Shown: positions 41,105-53,740, numbered from the stretch's first letter. The stretch: 64,000 nucleotides of DNA from Sternotherus odoratus (GCA_032164245.1 JAVMKO010000003.1:88225890-88289889), one strand, 5' to 3'. Translations and numbers: made by a program. Notes: generated by a model not told the origin, from the sequence alone.

Positions 41105-43627
41105 TAACTCTAAGGATATAGTTAAGTTCTGGAATAGGATTGCAAGGGAGATTGTGGAAACCCCATCACCTGGAAGTTTTAAGAACCGGTCCAACAAACA
41201 TGCAAGTGGGTTGATCTTGATATGCTTGATCCTGCCTCAGCACAGGGACATGGACTAGATGACCTCTTGAGGTCCCTTCCAGCCTTACATTCCTATGATT
41301 ATTAAAGGCTAAAATCATAGCACTTTAGCTGCTCAGATGCCATTTATGTGGAAAATGTAGCACCAATATCCATGTGACAAAAAATAGCTGAGTGATATTA
41401 CACACAAAAACATGCACAATTCCATTGAGCCCAGTTTGAAACCAGACAAAAGCAAAGAAACTTGGATTTAAGAAATAATTTGGCCTCCATGGGAGTGATG
41501 TCAGTATTTTTAGTCTATCTGTCCTTGTTTCATCTTGTTGCACTTTGATTTTATGATTCATAGAGCCCAGGTGAAAACCACACTTTCAGCTCATACTGTA
41601 GAGCAGTAAGTGGTACCATAATAGATAATTCCATTAGTCTCAATTGTGATGACTGTGCTGGACTGACCAATCCTGATTACATTGAAAGGGGAGTTAGAAG
41701 TGTTCTGAACCATGTTACTGATGGATAGGTCCTTGATGATTACAGAACTATGACTGTACTTAGCATGTTCAGAAGTTAAAAGGAAATGCTAATTACTTTT
41801 ATAAGTGGACCTTCTTAAAATTAATGGAACTATTTTTCTTTTATTAATATATGCTTAAGAGAAGTGAAATTATTTTAGTGACAAGTGGGTCACCTTACAT
41901 GCTGCATGTCAGATTTATGTGCCCGCATATTAAAACTGGGTTGTTTTTGTTATTGATCCAACCGATATTTCTCTTTCAAAATGCAGAACATTTATCATTG
42001 ACCTGAGCTCTTGTGCTGAATTTCCACTTTCAGTTACTTAGGGAAGGAGTCAAGTGTTTTAAAATATTATTCAACAAATATTATTCATACTGTAAATAGT
42101 AACATGTTTTGTTTGAGTGGCTGGCAGTGACTATTCTGTGTAGGTTGTCTAATCTTTCCATTCTAAGAGATTGCCAGAAAGATACCTCACAAGCATGACC
42201 AAGGAGAAGTAGTCCAGGGAGTTGTAGCTGTCACGCAGCTGATACAGAAGACATTGTAGACAGCTACTATGCACAAGGCCCTGGGCTGGAACCTGGTGTA
42301 GAGGGTGGGCCCTGCTTTCTCCCCATCCTCCCAACTCTGATTGGACACAGGAGGAGTTGACCTGGTCTGTGAGCAACACCAGAAGGGAAGGTCTAATTTG
42401 GAAAGGAATCTGGCCTGTTCCCGACCCACTAGGTGGGACAACAGAGTCTGTGAAGATTTTTCTCCATTTCCCCCATGTTGGATGAGATTAGCTGAGTGAA
42501 TGGCAGGTTTGAGTCTCTAGCAGAAGCATCCAAACTGAAGGCTGCTGTGAACCCTCCGAGGTGAGCAAATCCACCAAAAAGTGCAGGACCCACCAAGGCA
42601 GAGGAGGAACTTCATCACACTATCCAATGCTGGAAATTTTTCTTGTCTTCTATATTAATCTTCAGTGATTTATTTAATTATTGTTAGTCAGTTATTGGAT
42701 TTGAAAATGTTAAGAGACATCCTTACAGTTTTGCAGACTACCAGAGGGTGGGTCTATAGAAACATCCGTTAGATTAGTAAGTGGAGTTGTCTGTGCCACC
42801 CATTGATCTACACACACCATTAAATGTTTCTAGAAAGTCTTGAATTCCTTTTATGCAATGAAAACTACTGAATAGACATGAAACAATTTCTAATGCATCT
42901 TTAAAGAAACAAATTACTAAGATGATGTTTGCTCCATGAGTGTTGAATTTAAATGATTGTCATACTGTGTTCCTTATCTTATTCTTTCCATAATGCTGTG
43001 CAAACTATACAATAATAAGATAACATAGCTGCAAGATAGCATGACAAAATAATTTATATTAATCATTTATAAAAATGTAATACCCCAACCTTTTAGATTA
43101 ATTCCATTAAAATGGGAAATACAGACAATGATTCCCCACAGTTATTCTATATTAATTTATGATTTTTCCAGGAATATGTCTGTTAATACTTTATAGGTCA
43201 ATTTGTCCATTGTGCAAGAGTATTTAATTGACATAGCTTCAAAGGTTGCATGATTGTGATAATGCTAATGAAAATCTAATGGCCTTCTACTGGATTACCA
43301 AAAAATGTAGTTGCTGCAGATGAGTGGACTTTTTTAATTCTCATAAAGTTTACTCATAAAAGTCCATCCATATCAGTGGTTCATGCCACCGTGCTCTTAT
43401 TTTGTGTGGATATTTTCTAGTTATGTTAAAATACATGGAACACCTTAGTTATTAGAGTATGTTTTATTTATCCATCTGTATTGCCTTTTCTATGAACTAT
43501 CAGCAGTTTAGGTGTTCAATGCTCATCAACTGCAAGAATTGGCATATCTGAAATACTCCCAAATACAAAGATCCTAGTCTGGTTTCTCCACATGGTCTCC
43601 CAAATTCATGTTCCTCTTTTCTTTCAG

Positions 43628-43693
43628 GCTGGCACAAATGGAAAGGACCAATGGTTCCTTGTTGACGGACAGCAGCTCCACCACAGGAAGTGT
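43628..43693 (+). CDS. UTRN: Utrophin exon (dystrophin exon 73 equivalent)
   Basis: This 66-bp exon lies between TTTCAG and GTAAGT and equals dystrophin exon 73 in length. It completes Arg and reads L-A-Q-M-E-R-T-N-G-S-L-L-T-D-S-S-S-T-T-G, then S and a split Val. In the dystrophin family this and the next exon carry syntrophin-binding sequence. S-S-S-T-T-G-S-V is the utrophin form (dystrophin S-I-S-P-N-E-S-I). The Ser/Thr-rich stretch is retained. Confidence 0.96.
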
Positions 43694-44664
43694 GTAAGTA
43701 AATCATGCAATTAGAGCTACTGGGAAAGGCCAACTCATTTGATTATAAATGTCTAATTAATATAATATTCATCGGGTGCAGTGCTGAATTTTAGTCCCAA
43801 TCAAAGTGGATAATAAATGTGACCCAAAAAAGCCTGCATAAATTTCATGCTTCCAAGCAGTAATGGTATAAATTGGCTGTGTTTGTTTAGCTTGATGTGT
43901 CATTTAGTGAAGTGGTTCTGCCTCAAGAAATTGGGTCATTTCAGCTGAAAGGCACATATAAATTCATTCTAGTTTCTCTTTCCTAGCTTGGCCTATTAAT
44001 TTAAAATAAAAGAGTTATTCAGTAGAGAAATATACAGTGCAAGAACATTGTTGTTACTTATGCAGAACAATTATATTGATTTTGCCGGCTATTGACTCAG
44101 CTACACGTAGCTATGCTTACTAAAAAAACCATGTTGTTGTTAGCATTATGGGATATTTTGCTTGTAAAAGGCTTTAATTGAGATGAACTGATGTGCTGAA
44201 TAAAAAAGAAAGACACCAAATTCCTGATAGATTAAATATGAGTAATTTTTCATTGTTAAGCAAAAATATTTGAGCCAAGACCGAAATTGGGAGCTTTGTG
44301 AACTATTCAAGTTTGGGAAGATAAATCCTGGGTCATCTTAGCTGTTTGTGATATTATCTGCTCTTGCAGGGGAAACACAGATCTTTCTTATTTCACTTTC
44401 ATTAGGCAGAAAGCTTTTTCATTTTTAAAATGATGTATTTATTATTTTAAAACCTAATCATGTATTAAGTTTGTGTGACTTTCATTAGTGATTTGAGGTT
44501 TCAAAGAAACATTTAAGTTTACCTTGAGGTCTCCTCCATACAGCTACATACTTGGTGCTCTCTCGCTCGCATTATTTTACTTGAGATATGTTTGAACTGA
44601 AATAATTGGATCCAGATTTCAAAGCCGCACAAAATTCAAAAGTGTTGTGATTTAAAATTTTGAT

Positions 44665-46700
44665 TTGGCACTGTGACTCTCTGCTGGGGCTCCCAGAATT
44701 ACTGCCACCCCTCTGAGCCTCAGCAAGCGAAAGTTTTTTGCTACCACTAAGGTGTGTGAGAGCTCCCTGACATGATAGCTATAGTATTTTGCCCTGCCAA
44801 CAAACTCTTCAGGACTCTGCCAGTGCAGACCTTGCCTTACAGGTAACAAACAGTGAACCCCAATGCCCGAGTTCCCCAGAGATGTCTCCCTGCCATGTCC
44901 AGACCCCTTACAGCAGGGGTGGGCAAACTACGGCCCGCGGGCCACATCCAGCTCACGGAACCATCTTGTCTGGTCCCTGAGCTCCTGCTAGGGAGGCTCC
45001 CTCCAGCCCATGCCCCACCTTCGCTCCTCCCCCGGGGGTATGCCATCATGTGGGCAGCGCTCTGGCCCACTGTTGTTGCCAGGCAGCGCTGCAGCGGCAT
45101 GGCTGACTCCAGCGGGGTCTGAGCTCTTGTCGCTCTGAGCGGCATGGTAAGGGGGCAGGACTGCAAGCTCCTATGGGGCAGTGTGTCTAGCTCCAGCGGG
45201 CCACGCAGCCACCAGCCACACTGCTCTGAACGGCACAGTAAGGGGTTGAGGAGCGGGGGGCTTGGGTAAAGGTCAGGGAGTCACAGGGGGCAGTCAGGAG
45301 ACAGGGAGCAGTGGATAGGGTGTGGGAGTCCTGGGCGTCTGTCAGGCAGCGGGGGTGTGGATAAGGGTTGGGGCAGTCGGGGAGGAGTCCTGGGGGCAGT
45401 TAGACTGAGGGGTCTCGGGAGGAGGTGATCAGGGGACACGAAGCAGGGAGGGTTGGAAGCTGTGAGGGGGGCAGGAAGTAGGTGTGGGTTGGACAGTGGG
45501 CAGGGCAAGGCCATTTGGGAGGCGCAGCCATTCCTTCCTGTCCCTCCATACAATTTTGCAACCCCAATGTGGCATTTGGGTCAAAAGGTTTGACCACCCA
45601 TGCCTTACAGAATGCTCACAGAACTTAAGTTCACTGGTCTTTTAAAGAGTCAGTAAGCAATATCAAATTCTCAGCTAAATGAATGAGCTAAACTCTTATT
45701 TCAATCACAGCACTGTGTTGGTTTATATTATTAGTAAAACAAGTTTTCTAATGAAGAACATGATTAAGTGATACCAAGTATAAGGAATAAAGATAGAATG
45801 GGGTTCGAGCAAACAAAAGTAAAAATACATTTCTAAGACCAAAACCTGATTTAATAAATTAGAATCTCTTGTTCAAAGAATTGTTTCTCACCAAGTCTCT
45901 TTTACAACATGGCTGACTGGTCTCTCTGGCCAAGACTTTTCACAGAGCTTGAAGTGCTCAGTTCCTTTACCTCTTCAGGTGAAGAATACCAAAAAATGCC
46001 TTTGTTTCCACTCATATCTCCCAAAGTTTATTGCTCCTGTTACAAGAAGCAGGATGTCTTCCTGCTATTCTTCTCTTCCTGTTTGATTTCCCATCCTCCC
46101 CCCCCCCCCCACTGATTCATATGTAAACAAGGCTTCCATTGTTTTGATTCCATAATGCTTAATTTTACATTGGAGAGAATGCCCTCCCTCCTGTCTGAGA
46201 GAGAACCTGTTTCCCCATGTCTTTGGTCTCACTTTAAAGCATAATATCAGTGAGCATCCATAATCCCTTACATAATGTTAATGCATACATTTCACAATGG
46301 TTTTAATCAACAGTGTCTCTCAGGTTTACTGAATACACTTTTATAATACAGTTATATTGTGTACAATTGATTCAATGCTTATCATTTGAGGTTCAGACTC
46401 CCCTTTGGGGATAGCCCTATGAACCTTTGAAATGTATTCTTCTGTAGGATTTCCCCAGATTAAGTTTCTCTCTTCCGCTCGGGTCTGGGCAGCATGCTGT
46501 CTTCTCTCCTGCTTGCTAGCTTTATTTACCTTCTATGTAAATGTACCTTCATTCTATTCGCCTGACAAGCAAATGCACATTCTTTGTCTTAAGGCAGACT
46601 GGGCTTGTGCATTGCTTTCCAAACACATTTTAAGAGCATAATTCTAGTACATATTTATTACCCTTAGTACAAAGCCCCGTCACATACCACTCAATGATTA
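44665..46700. repeat. Unassigned long interspersed repeat, split by a hAT element
   Basis: The segment before the hAT (CTCTGCTGGGGCTCCCAGAA, CTGCCACCCCTCTGAGCCTC, AGCAAGCGAAAGTTTTTTGC) and the segment after it (from 45603) appear to be one inserted unit, because the hAT target duplication rejoins them. The 3' limit near 46700 is a guess based on the change in character after CACATACCACTCAATG. No protein motif is visible, and I cannot assign a class. Confidence 0.4.
44914..45602. mobile_element. Non-autonomous hAT element
   Basis: The left end CAGGGGTGGGCAAACTACGG and the right end AAAAGGTTTGACCACCCATG are inverted. A perfect 8-bp duplication CCTTACAG flanks it (44906-44913 and 45603-45610). 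The interior has a GCAGCGCTGGCC-type GC-rich half and a G-rich half on the plus strand (45250-45520), with loose repeats such as GTCAGGGAGTC / AGTCAGGAGACAGG. Subterminal GGCCCGCGGGCCAC matches that of the hAT at 16093-17897. No transposase. Confidence 0.95.
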
Positions 46701-48443
46701 TCAGTATCAGCATCTTACCATTTTGCATATATCTTACATGAAATCTTTTAGATTCAGAGTATGACCATAGTGTGTTGGGTATAGTGAGTATCTAAGGCTT
46801 GACAAGACTTGATGTCACAGGGTGGTGAACCATCAATGAGCCTCAGTCACAGGCCTATTGTAGATATAGAAGACATCTGTGAAATTCAGATCCAAATCCC
46901 AGTTCACGTCCTGTACTTCTGTAATACCTGGGATTTTGGTTCAGGTCCATCTTTACGTTTTTTATATACAATATACCATAGAAACGAAATCTTTGGATGT
47001 GAATAACTTGAACTTTATGGGGTGGCTAAAATTTAGGTCAAAATTTTTAATCTCAGGCTCATCTGGTATAAACATATCTGGAAAAAATCCCTATTTCTTA
47101 GTGCATTCTGCTGGGCCCCAGGAGATGATTACGGATTTGTAAATCAAATTCTGTCCTGCTCATAATCAAAGCTCTATTCTTTGATATTATTTGATTGGTC
47201 CCTGAGAGTCCTTCAGTTTATTGCAAACTTGTAATAGGGGAAAAGTCACTTTTAACATTGGAAAGTTGCTACTTCTGTCTTGTCAGCTGAGTCCTGTTAA
47301 TGAACTTGTTAACACACTTCATGCTCTAAAGGGCTTGTGTATGAAGTCTTCTGGATTTGAATGACTGGGCAAAGTTTTACCATAAGTTAAGCATCATAAA
47401 CTCATTGACAGGAAAATTCTGGAACATGTTGTATGGTTCAGAGGTCATTTTTCAGAGATTTTTTTCCCCTTCTCTCTCTCTCATCCTGGACTTCACTATA
47501 ATTTCTTTTTCCTGAAACTCTCTTCTCATAACCTGACAATTTAACATGAAGTTCACCAAAATATAAACATTTTCCTCATTTAAAGCCATAATAGCAAGTT
47601 TTACAAAGCATGGAAAATGTCCAGTGCAGAATGACCAAAATGTCTCTAAAACAAGCGAAATATTAGGACCTTCTGATGTAAATATGTTATAGGAGAGGAG
47701 AATTTTTTTCCTTCATAGTCTTTGCTACGGAACATTCTGGAAGAATGTTCTATACATTTGGTCATGTGGGTCCTGTTAATTTTTTCTTACAGGTTAATTT
47801 AGTTTTAGCTAGAGCTATCAATCACAGTTAACTCACATGAATAACTAAAAAAAAATCGCTATAAAAATTAATCATTAATCGCGCTGATAAGCAATAGAAC
47901 ACCAATTGAAATTTATTAAATATTTATGGATTTTTTTCTACATTTTCAAATATATCAATTTCAATTACAACACAGAATACAATGTGTATAGTACTCAGTA
48001 TAATTTTTATTACAAATACTTGCACTGTAAAAAGATAAACAAAATACTATTTATTTTTCAATTCACCTCATATGAGTATTGTAGTGCAATCTCTTTATCA
48101 TGAAAATGCAATTTACAAATGTATTTTTTGTTTGTTACGTAACTGCACTCAAAACCAAAACAATGTAAAACTGTAGAGCCTACAAGTCCACTCATTCCTA
48201 CTTCTTGTTCAGCCAATAGCTAAGCGAAACAAGTTTGTTTACATTTACGGGACATAACGCTGCCCACTTCTTAGTTAGTGTCACCTGAAAGTGAGAACAG
48301 GCGTTCGCATGACACTGGTTATAGCTGGTGTCGCAAGATATTTACGTGATAGATGTGCCAAAGATTCGTATGCTTCTTCATGCTTCAGCCATCATTCTAG
48401 AGGACATGATTCCATGCTGATTAAGCTCATTTAAAAAAAACAA

Positions 48444-48827
48444 ATGTTAATTACATTTGTGACACAGTTCTCCCCTAAGGAGTTCAATGTCTCCTGCTCT
48501 GTTTTACCTGCATTCTGCCATATATTTCATGTTCTAGCAGTCTCGGATGATGACCCAGTACACATTCATTTTAAGAACATTTTCACTAAAAATTTGACAA
48601 AATGCAAAGAAGATACCAATGTGAAATTTCTGAAGATAGCTACAGAACTTGACCCAAGTTTTAAGAATCTGAAGTGTCTTCCAACATCTCAGAGGGATGA
48701 GGTGTGGAGAATGCTTTCAAAAGTCTTAAACGAGCAACATTTGATGCAGAAACTACAGAATCCGAACCACCAAAAAAAGAACATCAACCTTCTGCTGGTG
48801 GCATCTGACTCAGATACTGAGAACTAA
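48444..48827 (+). pseudogene. hAT (ZBED-like) transposase C-terminal remnant
   Basis: The frame includes H-F-K-N-I-F-T-K-N-L-T-K, L-K-I-A-T-E-L-D-P-S-F-K-N-L-K-C-L and D-E-V-W-R-M-L-S-K-V-L, ending P-N-H-Q-K-K-N-I-N-L-L-L-V-A-S-D-S-D. The A-T-x-L-D-P-x-F-K-x-L pattern is typical of hAT/ZBED transposases shortly before the dimerisation domain. The N-terminal BED finger and catalytic part are absent; the open stretch begins inside the gene. It is a transposon fossil, not a host ZBED gene. Confidence 0.75.
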
Positions 48828-48950
48828 CATAGTTCAGTCCACACTGCTTTGGATTATTATCCAGCAGAACCCATTATTAGCATGGATGCTGGTAGTTGAA
48901 GCATCAAGGGACATATGACTCGTTAGCACATCTGGTATATAAATATCTTG

Positions 48951-49075
48951 GAACACCAGCTACAATAGTGCCATGCAAATGCCTGTTCTCACTTTCAGGT
49001 GCTATTGTAAACAAGAAACAGTCAGCATTATCTTCTGGAAATGTAAACAAACTTGTTTGAGTGATTGACTGAACA
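48951..49075 (+). pseudogene. hAT dimerisation domain (hATC) remnant, frame-shifted
   Basis: A frame reads T-P-A-T-I-V-P-C-K-C-L-F-S-L-S-G-A-I-V-N, then K-K-Q-S-A-L-S-S-G-N-V-N-K-L-V. The hATC signature has the form A-T-(x)-x-P-C-E-R-x-F-S-x-(x)-G, so the E-R pair is changed to K-C here. It is separated from the previous remnant by stops, frame changes and a probable short deletion near 48895. Part of this segment also serves as the right inverted arm. Confidence 0.75.
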
Positions 49076-51844
49076 AGTAAGACTAATTGGACTTATAGGC
49101 TCTAAAGTTTTACGTTATTTTATTTTTGAATGCAAGTTTTTTTGATGCATAATTCTACATTTGTAAGTTCAACTTTCATGATAGTGATTGCACTACAGTA
49201 CTTCTATTAGATGAATTGAAAAATATTTTTTTGTTTTTTACAGTGCAAATATTTGTAATAAAAGCTAAATATAAAATGAGCGCTGTACACTTTGTATCCT
49301 GTGTTGTAATTGAAATCAATAGATTTGAAAATGTAGAATACATCCAAAAATATTTAAATAAATGACATTCTATTATTGTTTAACAGACTAATAATTGTGA
49401 TTAATTTTTTTATTCATTTTTTTAATCTCGACACCCCTACTTTTAGCAAATAGAGCTAAATCTAATGGCTATTCATTTATAAATAGATTATTCCACTTTG
49501 TTGAATCTAAATTCAAAATGATCATGGGGAAAAAGATTAAGATATTCCTCATATTCTTTCCTGAAATGTTCTGGTGCCTCAGAGATCCTGGCCTTGTTTG
49601 AGAAACACTGGTTTAGTGTAATAAAAGGAAAATGAAATTATTGGGAAAACTAATTATTTTGAATTTATACTCATGTTAGTCTATAGCACGAGTGAAATAA
49701 GGTGTAATGATCTGCATAAAGCAATAGGCCAAAAACTCAGTACAGTATCAGTAAATACTGATTACTTTTGTTATCATAACTTGTTTTCTTTACTTAAACA
49801 TTTTAAATGTTTGTGAAATCCACAATTTATAATAGAAGTAACATTTTATATTATCCTATATAACTATCCTATCAAATCTGTACATGGACCATAGCAAAGA
49901 GATTGAAATCTGTTTGGAATATGCACGTATGTCTGCTACGACAGACAATACATTTTTCATTAATCCCTTTGCCGTTAGTCTCAGTCTACTTCTCCTGTGC
50001 TGCCAATGCCTGTGAACATGCCACCAAAAACTCGGCCATGTTAGAACTTATCTGGAACATTCAGCAGCACAACAGCCATGTTCTCCCTCGATGTGCCTAA
50101 ATCAGCTAGTGACAATCAAGAAGTTAAAGACCATCCAGTCGCGGAGAGAAACTAATTTCAGTTGGCAATACATTGGGAAAACAACAGATAGGCAAAAGTG
50201 AGAGAGGGAGAGAAATTTTGACAATGATGTTGAACCTTCAGGATTTTGCTATTTCTCACAACAGTGCTAGGTCAAAGGGTGAAATATAATTATCACCATC
50301 ACATTCAGGTTAGTGCATAAGATTTAATTTACTATCTGGTTCTCTCAGTCAAATAGAATCAAGGATACACCAGAGCTTAGAATGATTCTGTCAGAAAGCC
50401 TTGATCTTTTTTTTTTTCTTTTGAGTTTAGACTGAATGCTCTGAAAGACATAGGAAACTACACCTATTTACCATTATTTTCCATATATATGTATTTATTT
50501 AAAGACACTGATATACACACCGAGAATAGCATGTTTCAAGTGCAGATTTCCATGGCTTGTTATGCGAGATGGACCTCTCTTAAGTTTGACCTTCCTGCAG
50601 CTCATTTTTACATCTTAATACTGTAATTCTGCTAAATGGTGCAGGCACTGAACACTACAGTGCAGGATGATAACTTCTCCATCATCGTGATCCTGATTTT
50701 GAATCAAAGTAAGCTGAAAATCTTCAGTGGAATAAGTACTGAAAAAGGCTGAGGAGTTGATTTTGATGTCTGCTTTTATTCGGGTTGTTGCCTAGCATCC
50801 CCTATCAGTTCTAGGGAGGGAAGTGTAAGGGAGTCTCAATATCAAAATGTTTGTTTGCCAGAGTGCATTTGCTGCTTCCTTGTCTTGTAGGCCATTCTGT
50901 CATCATGACCCCTGAATTAAAACTCCAGTGCTACTAATAGATCTATCTTAATTACTGTCATGCAATTTGTTAGTGCAGACACAAGGTCCTGCCTTTCAGG
51001 CCAATAATTTATCAAGGGAGACAGAAGGTTGAGGGAGAGGTACATAGCAAAGATTCATCTTTTCCTTAAATAGATTTCTTTCTTTATCTGGTGTTCCTTG
51101 AACAGGAATGTTATCCGTAAGAATGTGCTGCTTATAATGGACAAATTAATACTTCCAATCTTTGTCCTGTATATTCCATGTGGGGTAGACACAATGAGAG
51201 AGAAGGGGAGCAAATCTCCTGTCCTGAATGAATATGATTGTGAAGTTTGAAATAAAAAAAACTACTACTTTTTTTGATCAGTTTGTATTTATCTGTTGCA
51301 GTCCCAGCAGCTAGTAGCAGCACTGTGAGGGTTCTGTCAGCAATTATCATTATAAATTTCATTTTTCAGTGTCTTATAAATATTATGTAAAAATTCACAG
51401 ATTATCAAATCATGCCAGAAATGACAGAACAGGACTTTAACATACACGAATTCAGCTTTGGGAGCATTTTTTTAAAACGTTCCATTTTAGATGTCAGTGC
51501 TTAATAAATAAATTTGTAATTTAGATAGTCCCTTTTTTGTATCTATTTTAAAACTAATTGAAGTAGCAAAATAAAAAAATTTCTTAGTTTATTACCTGAA
51601 CTTTTCACACACAAAAAGTTTCTCTTACAATAAGAATGTCTCTGCACTTTAAAATGTTTCCATTTGTTCACAGCAGCCCTGAAAAAAACTAACTTGATTT
51701 CACAATGTTCTCTCTTCGGTATGGTCCAATGCTGTGTTGTGGCACTTGCTACTTGAAGTGTGAGCTAGAATTGCCAATATTTCTCAGTATGTCCAAGAAC
51801 ATGCCGGTTCGATTGGGGTTTTTCTGTTTGGCTGCCAGGATTTT

Positions 51845-53255
51845 AAGAAGCACAAGTCCGTGAGTCTAGATCTATTGCATCCAAGGGTGCTGAGGGAGTT
51901 GGCTGATGTGATTGCAGAGGCATTGGCCATTATCTTCGAAAATTTGTGGCAATTGTGGGAGGTCCTGGATGATTGGAAAAAAGCAAATATAATGTCCCTA
52001 TATAAAAAAGGCAAAAACCAGTCAGCATGGATTCACCAAGGGCAAGTCATGCCTGACCAACCTGATTGCTGCCTTTGATGAGTTAACTGGCTCTGTGGAT
52101 ATGGTGAAAGTGGTAGATGTGATATATTTTGACTTTAGCAAAGCTTTTGATATGCTCTCCCACAGTATTCTTGCCAGTAAGTTTTAAAAAAAAGTATGGA
52201 TTGGATGAATGGACTATAAGGTGGATAGAAAGCTGGCTAGATTGTTGGGTCCAACGAGTAGTGATCAGCGGCTTGGTGTTTAGTTGGCAGCCAGTATAAA
52301 GCAGAGTATATAGGGGTCGGTCCTGGATCTGGTTTTGTTCAACATCTTTACTAATGATCTGGATGATGCGATTAATTGCATACTCAGTAAGTTTGCAGAT
52401 GACACTAAGCTGGGGGAAGAGGTAGATACACTGGAGGGTAGGGATAGGGTCCAGAGGGCCCTAGAAAAATTGGAGGATTGGGCCAAAAGAAATCTGATGA
52501 GGTTCAACAAGGACAAATGCAGAGCAAGGAAGAATCCCATGCACCACTACAGGCCGGGGACTGACTGACTACGCAGCAGTTGTGCAGAAAAGAACCTGGG
52601 GATTACATACAGTAGATGAAAAGCTGGATATAAATTAGCAGTGTGCCCCTGTTACAAACAAATCCAGTGGTATATTGGGCTGTATTAGTAGGAGTATTGC
52701 CAGAAGATCGAGGGAAGTGATTATTCCCCTCTATTCGGCACTGGTGAGGCCACACGTGGAGTATTGTGTCAAGTTTTGGTCCCCCCCACTTCAGAAGGGA
52801 TGTGGACAAATTGAAGAGAGTCCAGCAGAGGGCAATGAAAATGATTAGGGGGCTGGGGCACATGATTTATGAGAAGAGGTTGAGGGAATTAGGGTTATTT
52901 AGTCTGCAGAAGAGGAGAGTGAGGGGAGATTTGATAGCAGCCTTCAATTACCTGAAGGGGGTTCCAAAGAGTATGGAGATCTGCTGTTCTCAGTGGTGGC
53001 AGATGACAGAACAAGGAGAAATGGTCTCAAGTTGCAGTGGGGGAACTCTAGGTTGGATATTAGGAAACACTATTTCACTGGAATGGGTTACCTAGGGAGG
53101 TGGTGGAGTCCCCTTCCTTAGAGGTTTTTAAGGCCCAGCTTGACAAAGCCTTGGCTGGGATAATTTAGTTGGGGTTGATCCTGCTTTGAGCAGGGGATTG
53201 GACTAAATGAGCTTCTGAGGTCTCTTCCAATCCTAATATTCTATTTTTCTATTTT
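51845..53255 (+). mobile_element. CR1 LINE, 3' part of ORF2 and 3' UTR
   Basis: The fragment contains decayed reverse-transcriptase coding sequence in several frames. Examples are F-T-N-D-L-D-D-A-I-N-C-I-L-S-K-F-A-D-D-T-K-L-G (about 52338-52410), with the F-A-D-D-T-K catalytic motif, and D-V-I-Y-F-D-F-S-K-A-F-D (about 52118-52153). Q-Q-R-A-M-K-M-I-R-G-L-G-H follows at 52825. The 3' end reads GGACTAAATGAGCTTCTGAG, GTCTCTTCCAATCCTAAT and ends in ATTCTATTTTTCTATTTT, the CR1-type tail. Frameshifts and stops make it inactive. Confidence 0.92.
52335..52500 (+). pseudogene. CR1 reverse transcriptase remnant (F-A-D-D motif)
   Basis: The frame M-F-N-I-F-T-N-D-L-D-D-A-I-N-C-I-L-S-K-F, then A-D-D-T-K-L-G-E-E-V-D-T-L-E-G-R-D-R, then A-L-E-K-L-E-D-W-A-K-R-N-L-M-R-F-N-K-D-K-C corresponds to palm-domain sequence of CR1 reverse transcriptase. 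F-A-D-D is the catalytic motif. It is one surviving exon-like stretch of a dead LINE. Confidence 0.85.
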
Positions 53256-53409
53256 ATAAAGTGCTACAAATATTCTTGGGCTTTATACAACATCACAATT
53301 TCTCTTGAAATGCACTTAAGCAATAGTCTTAGTTATAACTGGAGAATATTTTTAAAGTGAATAAAGGAAGAACATGGGCAAGCTGCTGTAGTTTTTCCAC
53401 TAATGTTTT

Positions 53410-53477
53410 AGGATCTGATCCAAAGTCCACCGAGGTCAATGAAAAGATTCCCACTGGTCTTTGAATCAGGCCTTTAG
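53410..53477. repeat. Ancient palindromic amniote repeat
   Basis: The arms AGGATCTGATCCAAAGTCCA and GGTCTTTGAATCAGGCCT are inverted around CGAGGTCAATGAAAAGATTC. The layout is the same as the foldback repeats elsewhere in the window. Confidence 0.6.
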
Positions 53478-53680
53478 TTTGTAACTAGGTTATTGGAAAA
53501 CAAGCAATTACGAGTTTCACTGAGATGAGTAGCTGGGAACAGAAAGGAGCGAGGAGCTTGTTTTTGTAGGTACAAGAAAAATGAAAAAACAACCTGCACA
53601 TTGATCTCCCTCTACACCTACCAGCACTGTTCATCAATAAGGCTAAGATTTTGTAACACACATTTTTAGTACAAATCAGC

Positions 53681-53740
53681 AGGGCTGGCTCTAGGCACCA
53701 GCAAAACAAGTAGGTGCTTGGGGTGGCACATTTGCAGAGG
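53681..53740. mobile_element. MITE end related to 32156-32246
   Basis: AGGGCTGGCTCTAGGCACCA, GCAAAACAAGTAGGTGCTTG, GGGTGGCACATTT matches the left part of the 32156 element (GGCTCTAGGCACCAGCAAAG, CAAGCAGGTGCTTGG). The right inverted end is not visible, so this copy is truncated. Confidence 0.65.

Larger units (their letters stand above)
40028..41300 (+). mobile_element. CR1 LINE 3' fragment, interrupted
   Basis: The fragment shows decayed CR1 ORF2 C-terminal and 3' UTR sequence: CTTTTCAACATTTTCGTTAA, GGATGACACCAAGCAGGGAG, GAGAGCTACAAAAATGATAA, AGGTTGGGTATTAGGAAAAA. It ends GACATGGACTAGATGACCTC, TTGAGGTCCCTTCCAGCC, TTCCTATGATT. A MITE is inserted at 40817-41104. Without it, the CR1 reads on from CCTTCTAA to ACTCTAAGG. 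A 20-base G-run lies at 40447-40466. Confidence 0.9.
39174..43627 (+). other. UTRN: UTRN intron (4.5 kb)
   Basis: The intron runs from GTAAGA to TTTCAG. It contains a truncated Penelope tail (39700-39811) and a CR1 fragment (40028-41300) with a nested Harbinger-like MITE (40817-41104) and a 20-base G-run (40447-40466). I see no gene or clear repeat in 41310-43620. Confidence 0.85.
47811..49438 (+). mobile_element. ZBED-type hAT transposon, decayed, with long inverted arms
   Basis: The 1.6-kb element begins AGAGCTATCAATCACAGTTA and ends inverted with ATCTCGACACCCCT. Near-matching TTTTAGCT and TTTTAGCA lie at its edges (47803-47810 and 49441-49448). The outer 450-500 bp on each side are imperfect inverted repeats: TTTCAATTACAACACAGAAT pairs with TTGTAATTGAAATC, and CACCTGAAAGTGAGAACAGG with CCTGTTCTCACTTTCAGGTG. 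Between them is the C-terminal part of a hAT transposase (48444-48827 and 48951-49075). Confidence 0.85.

Noticed and set aside
48444..48827. Possible host ZBED gene
   Set aside because: It sits between the inverted arms of a decayed hAT element, lacks the N-terminal part, and its continuation is broken by stops and frame changes.
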